From the NCBI GenBank assembly GCA_023014485.1, contig JAJOZX010001729.1, positions 186,001 through 250,000 on the forward strand: a DNA stretch of 64,000 nt. The letters are read 5' to 3'. Shown one piece after another: positions 46,701 to 56,300 of the stretch. The DNA comes from Bathynomus jamesi (lineage: Eukaryota; Arthropoda; Malacostraca; Isopoda; Cirolanidae). The notes under the pieces were generated by a model. The model had not been told where the DNA came from. It worked only from the letters and a program-made list of their open reading frames with translations, and did no database searches. The first letter of the stretch is position 1. Each line of letters starts with the position of its first letter. The position numbers and the translations under genes were made by a program.

Positions 46701-49700
46701 ACACTTCATGGTTGACTTTTAATAACAGCCAAAAATTGTACAGATAATTCTCGGACACCCGGTATTTATTTCCACATTTCCACATTCTGAAGGCATATTT
46801 GTGTTCTTTAATACGGGTTTCAATATTTCTTCCAGTTTCTCCTACGTATACTAAATCACAACTTTTACAGGGAATGCTGTAGACACAGGCTTGTTCCTGT
46901 TTTGCAACGTTATTCCTAACCAATTTACTTTTCACGATAGACGAATATTTGAACGCCAAAGCAAACTTAAAATCTTGGTTCATTCGGTTTTGTTTTTTTT
47001 TCCCCGGTAAAATGTAAATGGAATAATAAACGTAAATGTAATAATGGAAGTAATAAATGTGGAAATAAATATAAATGCAATAAATGTAATAATAAAGGTA
47101 ATAAAATAAATGCAATAATTAGTGTAAAGATAATAATAATAAATGTTAAAAAATGTAAATGCAGTAATTACGTCAAAATAATAGAATCTGTATGTATAGA
47201 ACAAGAAGAGTTTTAATTTGTGCGAATGTACTTATAAGCGGGTCCCTTCAATAAAAATGCCCTTCTGGGGGTCGTGGGAACGGGATCTAGCCGAGGTGAG
47301 AATTCCTTAATGGTCTCTGGATTGTTTCCTTCTCGCCTTTTTCATTCATTTTTCGGTTTACAATTTCTGTATAATAAACAAGTGTAATAATCAATGTAAT
47401 AATAAATGTATAATTTCTGTAATAAATAATAATGCAATATTAAATGTAATAAATTTAATAATAAATGTAATAATTATGTAAAAAAAAATAATAGAATCTG
47501 TATGTATAGAACAAGAAGATAGTTTTAAATTTGTGCGAATGGACTTATAAGCGGGTCCCTTTAATAAAAATGCCCTTCCAGTGTCAGGAGAACGGGATCT
47601 AACCTAGGTGCAAATTTCTCAAATGGTCCCTGGACTGTTTTCCCTCTCGTGTTTGGTTCATTCGTTTTTCTGTATCCACTCGAAGAGGATGCCAGTGGGC
47701 ATCGAAACTGTTGTGGAAATAAAGTGTCTATTAGAGTGGTTTTTAATTATCATATTTTGACCTTTACGTAGAAAAAAGTGAAGTTTGCACGTCGTAATTT
47801 CAATAATTAAAAAAACTACTGATTTATGGATCAAAACGCCAAATACAAAATGCTTTTTGATACATTGTTGTTATTGTAATAGTATATAATGAAGATTTTC
47901 ATTATATACATGTTATAATAATAAATTTCGAAAGGAAAAGCTTCATAATTTCCTTATTACATTAAACTAATACTGCAATAAGTTACAGATTTAACGAGGA
48001 ATTCATCCCACATGCAGTACTTTAATTATATTGGTATCATACAAGAAAGTAAAAAAAAATCTTTTAAAAACCTGAAGTCCATCTAAATCTGGTTTATACT
48101 GCTTACGACAGCCTTTATCAAACATTAAATATTTTAAGAGGTGATACGCCAACTCTTCTTCCACCTGCAACGCGAAAGAAATATAGCTTAATTTTACTTC
48201 GCAAAATGACGTCGATTGACAAAAAACATTTAATAAAAAGAAGCACAAAATGAATGAAAAGAAATATAAAAAATAATCTAGTGGATGTTTTGTCTGTATA
48301 TTATGTGTATCAACTGCGCATATCGCTGAACATCTGAAATGTTGACAACTAAATTTAGTATCAGTGCCATGACTTAGCCGTAAGTTACGTTTTTTCTTTC
48401 ATAAAACAATGTAGACCTTACATGTAAGAGTAACACTCCTCCAAGGAAACTCAATCCCTGACAGTAACCAACTTCCGGGTCTAGAATTGAATAAGCCTTG
48501 AGAATATTGAACAATGCAAGCTGACCAGGTCCGAGTGTTTGAGTGAAGTACGGGTGACCAGGAAAAGTTCGACCTCAGAAGTGAATAAATTCAATCAAAT
48601 TACATAAAATTTATTTATCACCGATTAAGCATTAGATCAGATGCAAATGAATAAACCAATAAAAAATAACTTCAACAAATTGACGTGTGTAAACTGCTTA
48701 AAATTTAAGAGGGTGTTTTTAAATAAAATAAAATTTTTAAATATGAACACGTCACTTCAACTGTCTACAAAGAAAACTATAGTTACCTAAATCAATGAGA
48801 ATTGCGTGTTGTTGCGAGGTGAGTTCTTTGATCATATCTTCATAAGCAGTATGAAAGAATTTGGGATGATTCTGCTTCTGTCGAGGAACCTGATGAAACA
48901 TCTGCCGCTGCACCATTAACAAGTTCCACACTTCGCCTCGAACCAATTTTGGCACACCTGAATTTTATGACTTTGATCATTAAATTAGAAATATCAAATT
49001 AAAAGTTACTTCAGTTCTTTTTCTTAAACCCGTTAACAATTTATTTAAGGGGTTTACTAATTATTATTATTAATGTATATAAGTCTTGAATATTACCTTA
49101 GCCAAACTTCATAATATAAACTCTTCCCACGTACGACTTGCGTGAACAACCATTTCAAATAGTCAGAATGAATTTAACAAAAGTACTTCAGTTTTAGGCA
49201 GTTAGGGCACCAGAAAAATGCTAAGAAAATTCTTATTTTTCAATATACTGTATTCGTATTACCAAATTAATGATAAGTATTCGTATTCGTATTACCAAAT
49301 TAATGATAAGTAAACACACGAACGGTCGGCCACTGAAAATTTTAATTTTTGAACTTTCGTGCAGCATTTATTTCACATTGAATTGAAATTGCATCCAAAT
49401 TGCGTATTGTGTCACCTTGTTTAATTCCTGAGTAAAGAACATTGGAATCTATCCGCGCATTAGGTCGGGACAACATTAGTTCCCACGTTTGTTGGGCTTC
49501 TATTGGCAATTCCTCCTCTTCGTAATTCAACCTTACTCGCTGTAGAGCCGCTTCCTTCTGAAGAGCTGAACGAGAAAATATATTAGGCGAATATTTTCAG
49601 TTTCGCTAAGTTGAATTAAAAGAATAAAGCTCCAATAAGACCTTGCTTTAGCAGAAAGCTTATGCTTTTAAAGAACCCATTTCTTATTGTGCCTCAAGAA

Positions 49701-52700
49701 AATATACGGAAAGCAGGAAATTTTGTCTAAATCGGCGGTTCTCAAACTTTTTCTTCTTCCATACCCCTTGAATTCTTTCACGGGATTTTCTGGATTTTCG
49801 AGAGAGATAGAGGATTTTTACTTTCTTTACGACCGTGCGACTCGTGGCCGTTTGTTAATCGTATATAAAATTAAGAGGGTTTATTTTGAGGACCCCTTCG
49901 CGTACCCGCGTTTGAGAACCACTGGTCGAAATCAAGAAAAAAGAGCAGTTATACACACGAGGAACAATCGAACAACTTTAATTACTTAATTTACCATCTG
50001 AGAATGCTTACGGTTTAAAAATACCTCTAATCTTTTAGGTTTTCCAAGGAAAAATATTTCTCTTTAAACTTAACAGCAACTACGTACGTAGGTGTATGTC
50101 ACTGTATATGCGATACTGTATTATCACAAATTTATTTTATAGTTCAGAAGAAATTACGACACAAGTACAGAAAAGTTTTACTGTCAGGCACTTCACCAAA
50201 CCACCCCTATTCACGAAATGAACGCGTTAAATAGTTCGCCCTAAAACTTAGGTGGGATATTATACTTTTTAATTCCCCGTGCACCACAAAATAAATTGGT
50301 ATGTCTATAATTACGCGCTTGTTGCAAATATTTAAATCTACTATTTAGGGCAATTACTTAAAAAATGTGAAGTACTGAGGTCATTATTGAGGACTATTTT
50401 ACTTACGTCAATATGAAATTATATAATTTTTAAATATAGGCTATGTTGTAATATATTTCCTCAGAAGAAAGAGCACTCACAAAACTTATCAAAATATTTA
50501 TAAAGAATACAAAGGACACCAAACAGCAACATACCGGCTGGTCCCGACGAGACTGTCTGTTTAAGGAAGAAAGGTTAAAAGATGAAAGAAAATTTAAAGA
50601 CAGTGAAAGGTTTAAAGCGAAGAAAAGAGTGAAAGGAAAGAAAGAAATTTAAAGATAAAGTGAAAATTTTAAAGTAAGCAGGAGGGAAATATTTATCGAT
50701 AAGAGTACGATACCATTAACGTCAATATTTACGCAATGTAGGCCTACTTGTGATAAAATATTGATATTGAATGTTAAAAAAAATAGCGCATATCATTACA
50801 ATTTTTTTTGTCACACTTAAAAAAAGCAGTTTATGTGAAAAACCTATATACCGAGGATGAAATGGGGTAAAACCATTCAATCATTGGTCGTGAAAGTGAC
50901 TAATGTGTTCAAAACACGAATTGCTGAATTCATTTATGTCAAAAACAACAGTGACATTACTTTCTACAAATAGTTACTGAAAGCGCGTAATTAGCAAATA
51001 TGAATAAAGGTAGAGTTGATATACGAAGGCGTTGACAAAAGTAAAGAGACACCTTCGATTTTTTTTTCCATAATTTTGGACTCGATGATAAAAGTCAACA
51101 AGTAACGACAGATTTATTGAATCAGTATATTTAGAAGTGTTGCTTTTGTGGAAAATTTGGGAGTACCAAAATGGAAGACCCACCTAATCTTGGATAAGCC
51201 ACATTGACATTCAAAAATAATAGCAATAAAAGTAAATCAGAAGGAGAACTTGAACTCTTGCTGAGAAAAATTAAAAAGACGCCAACGAAGAAACAAATAT
51301 GGGATGAAAAGAAAAAAGATCCCATAGCTAGAAATAGCAACACGGTTTTGGGAAGAAGAAAAAGAAGATCGGCATAAGAATAATAACAGAAACAACAGGG
51401 AGGGGTAGAGACAAAAGAAGCCGGAATAAAAAAGTTCATTATTGGTGTCAAGAAATTAAATTTATATATAATTTCAAGGTAAGAAGTTCATAAATTTCCC
51501 TTCGGTTATTAAATTTAGGTTAAATAAGCTGACATTTCAGCTGTAATTGTTTAACAAAAGAGTATGGAAGTCCTGTTTATGGATACATTGCTAGGCTGGT
51601 TCATCTTTAGCCTAGGTCTTCTATCTTCAACGTAGCCTAGGTTGTGTTTAGGCTACTCTGGTTGGAGCAAGACCTATTTTTCCATACTTTCTTCTTTGCA
51701 TTATACAAAGCTGACACACGTTCTGACATTCCAGTGATGACCTTTGACGTTTGTTCTTAGGGACAATCATCGTGGTGTCTATTTACTTTTGTCAACCCTC
51801 TGTAAATGTGGCACGACAGTTAACGAGAAACAGGAAGGAATGGAAGCTGTTTGTAAGGCGTGTAAATGAGGACGATGGTTTCATCTGACGTACCACTATA
51901 GCTATACACCCGACCTCATCATGGAAGGTTACAGTGAATCCGTAAGGTTGGGGTAGTACCTTATTCCTAGTGGTGATCTCTTTGCAACTGCGTGTATGGT
52001 ATAAGTGTTTTGAGTCCCGAGCTCAAGCGGTGTCTAACCCCATTCAAAATCGGAAGTGAAGTTATTAATAAACTTGTTTACGGTAAGTTGCACTTTTTTA
52101 AAGTACTGTACAATAATAACAACCCCATTTTGTATCATTGGCAGGGGACATTATTTATAGTAAATTTTTCACCATCAACACCTTCCTTATATAACTTTGT
52201 TATTAATAATAATGGAAAAAATGACACCCATAAAGTATATTGAACCTTAGATACCTAAAACCACTCCAAACACGTCTCACCTCTAAGTCTTTGATTTTCC
52301 TTTTCAATTCTTAGTAGTAGTATTTGCTGAAAAACTGCCTTCTTCCATATGACCTTCAGTTCACCTGGCTTCCTTCTACGAGCGTCTTGAATATCTGTGT
52401 TATCACGCTTGCCCAACTTGCCTGTGCTTATTTTCCTACCCATCACGTCTGGACTCACTTTCCTATTTGGAGAGTCTGAAAATTTTAGATTTTAAATTTT
52501 AGAATAATAAAAGTAACAGCCAGGGGGCTCATTTTCTCAACGACGTGGGTGTGTGCGCCCCCGATGGTCACCTTTAGCACGAGGAATGACAGAATATGCG
52601 GCTAACTCAACCCAACCAGGAGCAAACCAGAGCCTCACCACTCGAGAGTCGGCCACCGTAGCCACTGAGCTACTGGCTGCCCCAATAAGAATAATGCCCA

Positions 52701-53298
52701 CCTAAATTCATAAGTGATATCGTAATAATACTTGGGGTTATTTAACCTCCCTATAACATATAAGGCGGGTTGTGGGTGGTGGGAGTCCAACAGTTTTACA
52801 TAGGATCCAAAAAACTACCCCACCAAGGAAGACTCAGAGAAGCACCTTGACCGCTGAAACCTTAAGTCTAAGACGAGACTCGAACCCAGGACCCTCAGAT
52901 TAACAGCCAGGTGCTTTACCATTAGACTAACCTTGCGGGGGTACGTCAGTGATATGCCAGTTAACGAATTCATATTTAATTGATAACTTTTAAAAATAAT
53001 GTTTATTTCATTAAATATAAAATGCTTCTTTACCACGCATTCCTTTGGCGGGTGAAACGACCTTCTGAAGAATAGATTGCCGGAAAGACATGGGCGGTTT
53101 GGCAGTGTACTCAGCTTCTTTCTCGTGCAGTGACTCATCGCCGTGGGAAGACGGGGGACCGAATTTCAGAAAGCTTAAACGAACGGGAAATAAGTAATAA
53201 GCCCAATTATTTTGACCCCTCCCAAAAAAATGAGTTGCCAATTAATTCATTTATTGTAACTATTTTAGATAACGCCCCAATATTTTTGAGAAATTTCT

Positions 53299-53336
<38 letters not shown>

Positions 53337-56300
53337 TATATATACACACACACCCAATATTTTAAAGAAATTTCTACAAACTTCTCATCCACCCTCACCC
53401 CGAAACACGTGCGTATCTCCCGAATATGCGACTTTTTAAAATTCATATATCTAAAAAACCAATTAACCAAACAAAATTTAACCTAACCCAACTATACATA
53501 GTGCCATCGAACCAGGAATGGCGTGATAAGTGTTTCGGACAAAACTGAGGGCTCGAAGGATGGTTTCTGTTCAGTCATCAAAGAGTGAGGTACTCTCTAA
53601 CCTAACCACACCTGAACTTAACCTATTTTAAGTTTCATAACCATTATAATGACCAAGATTTAATATATACTACTGACAGAATTAATTTCTCATGTCAACT
53701 ACACCTTTTCACTCTCAAATTAATATATATTGAATTTCAAATTAAAATAAATGAATCTCAAATTAAAAGAAATGAATCTCAAATTAAAACAACTGAATTT
53801 CAAATTAAAACAACTGAAGTTTAAATTAAAGCAAGTGAAATACAATTTAAAATATATGAAAGTCAATTTAAAACAGAGATTGTGTAAAATCTGAATGTGC
53901 ATCGAAAGCTTTTATTTTATAGCTGGTGGGAGTACTTGGCATCTGAAACACGTTGGCAACATTCACAAGTCCCTAGCAACCGTTGCTATCCATGACTCGA
54001 CTCTCTCAGTTACCAAGGACGTCCTCTCTGACCCGGCCAGCTCTCACTCGCTCTCACAGCTGTATATTTCAAGGTTATTAAAAGAACTGAGTTACGCTTT
54101 ATTGTGATGATTTGGATTATTTTTACAATATCAATTTCTACAGGGTGATCCAAAAGTCTCTCCACAGTTATTTCACGTCCATGATTGAATAATGGGAGCT
54201 AGGCTATTAGGCCTTTTGTTTAGGCTACATCTATCAAGCGTAGGCTATTAGGCTGTTTCTTACTGCGGAGACACTTTTGGATCACCCTGTATAAATTTAT
54301 ATTGTAAAAATAATCCAAATCATCACAGTAAAGCGTAACTCAGTTCTTTTAATAACCTTGAAATACACAGCTGTGAGACGAGTGAGAGCTGGCCGGGTCA
54401 GAGAGGACGTCCTTGGTAACTGAGAGAGTCGAGTCATGGATAGCAACGGTTGCTAGGGACTTGTGAATGTTGCCAACGTGTTTCAGATGCCAAGTACTCC
54501 CACCAGCTATAAAATAAAAGCTTTCGATGCACATTCAGATTTTACACAATCTCTGTTTTAAATTGACTTTCATATATTTTAAATTGTATTTCACTTGCTT
54601 TAATTTAAACTTCAGTTGTTTTAATTTGAAATTCATTTCTTTTAATTTGAGATTCATTATTTAATTTGAGATTCATTTATTTTAATTTGAAATTCAATAT
54701 ATATTAATTTGAGAGTGAAAAGGTGTAGAAGTTCGTTTGTGTTCTAAAAAAAATTATTCTACAGTATATGACTATAAACCTCGTGTTAGGTCCTATATAT
54801 AATTATCAATTATAATGATTAATCATATTGTAGTAATGTCTAATTAAGAATTAAAAGTTTGTTTATAAGATTTTAATAACAATTAAGTTTTATTAAATAA
54901 GAAATAAAAAATGGTTGTATTAAAATTATAAAATACGAGTTGGCAACACTAAGAATCGGCCCAAGCGGGACGAGAGAGAGAAATGCCCAAAAAAGGGCAG
55001 TCATCGGACGCCCTTGGGCTTAGTAAGGTGTTTTTGTGTGTTAAGATGAAACTGTAAATTTAGAATATTCTTTTCTCTCTCTCTCCGACTTAAAATTTTA
55101 ACGTTAAATTCCCCCCTCGCATTACCCCGTTTATCTAAGTGTTTTCGGTATAAATAAAGTTAGTAAAGTGTTAATAAGCGTATAATTACCCCCCCCCCCC
55201 CGTCCTCCTTGCATTGTTGGAATGATAACGGCTTTCCACTCGGTCACGTCTACACGTATTTATAAAGTACAGCGAAACGAGTGTAAAGAGAACGATGAAG
55301 GATAAAAAGAAATGGAATAAAAAGTAAAGTAAATAATGATATAATAATGAAGGAAGGGGCCCTTAAAGAAATTAAACACTACAATATTTATTACATAATC
55401 AAAACTAATTAAATAATAATTAATAATATTTACACCACTAAATCATAACTACCTATACTGTATATGAAATAATTAATCAGAGCCCAGTAAAGCCTAAAGC
55501 TTAAGGGCCAATTTACGAGAGTAAAAATAAAAAGTAAGTGATCAAGACCAACGTATCTTTTATTTTCCGACAGTAAAACTGCTTCCATATTTTTTAAAAT
55601 ATTTTTTCTAAGTTTCTGAGGTACCAAAAGTGTTACCTCAAAAAAAAATGACCCCACTTCACTGGTAAATTATCTCATACTCTACCTCGCTTATGCCATG
55701 TTCCCCGCGCAAGAGCGTACGCAAACACGCAAACTTACATGTTCATTTTTGGCCCCTTATTTTTCTGGCAAATGGCGTCATCTTCGAGCTCTGGAGGTTC
55801 CTCTTTCTCTTCCTTCTCTTTCTTGATAGAGAGCGCTCTCTTGGCAATCACTTCCTTCCTCATTGAATCTCCTCCAGCACCGCTTATGGTGGAAGACCTA
55901 CTCCGGTAAGTTCTCAATGGGGAATCGCTTATTCCTTCTAAAACACACGAATTTCCGGCCGCAGGGGGAGATTTTTGACGGGGAGGAATAGATTTTTCGT
56001 CAGGTACAGTAGTACGAACAGGACTTATTCTCGGGTGCTCCTGATGAAAAAACACTTATTTCGGATGCATATCGCTAAAAGTTACGTTCGCTCCTATTCA
56101 ATGCTATCTTTGTATTACTTTCCTCCTACACAGAAAATAATACTATTTTGTTGTAGATGTTTTTTTGGGTTCAATTTATGTTAGGTTAACCTAACCAAAC
56201 CGAAAATAAAACAAAACTATGTGTAAAATCCTGAGGAAGCATGAAATAGTTGCAATTTTATTTCGGATTTTCTAATTAAAATCTTAACGCTAGTGAAAAA

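Larger units (their letters stand above)
45502..47751 (-). mobile_element. Penelope-like element with large inverted terminal repeats
   Basis: Left arm about 45502-46190 and right arm about 47035-47751 are inverted copies. Each arm itself contains two tandem copies of a roughly 315-bp unit (TTCGCACCT, TAGATCCCGTTC, GGGCATTTTTATTAAAGGGA, CTTATAAGTACATTCGCACA). Between them lie a GIY-YIG endonuclease remnant and a Tc1-type MITE. The reverse transcriptase is missing. It lies in the intron between exons 10 and 11 of the TBC1D1/4-like gene. Confidence 0.7.

Noticed and set aside
52870..52945. Functional tRNA-Asn gene
   Set aside because: A-box, anticodon loop and B-box look good, but the acceptor stem does not pair and a SINE body and tail follow.
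53895..54534. Two identical open frames starting [18 protein letters not shown] on opposite strands
   Set aside because: They are the same sequence in the two arms of a palindrome, lack a known family and end in repeat sequence.
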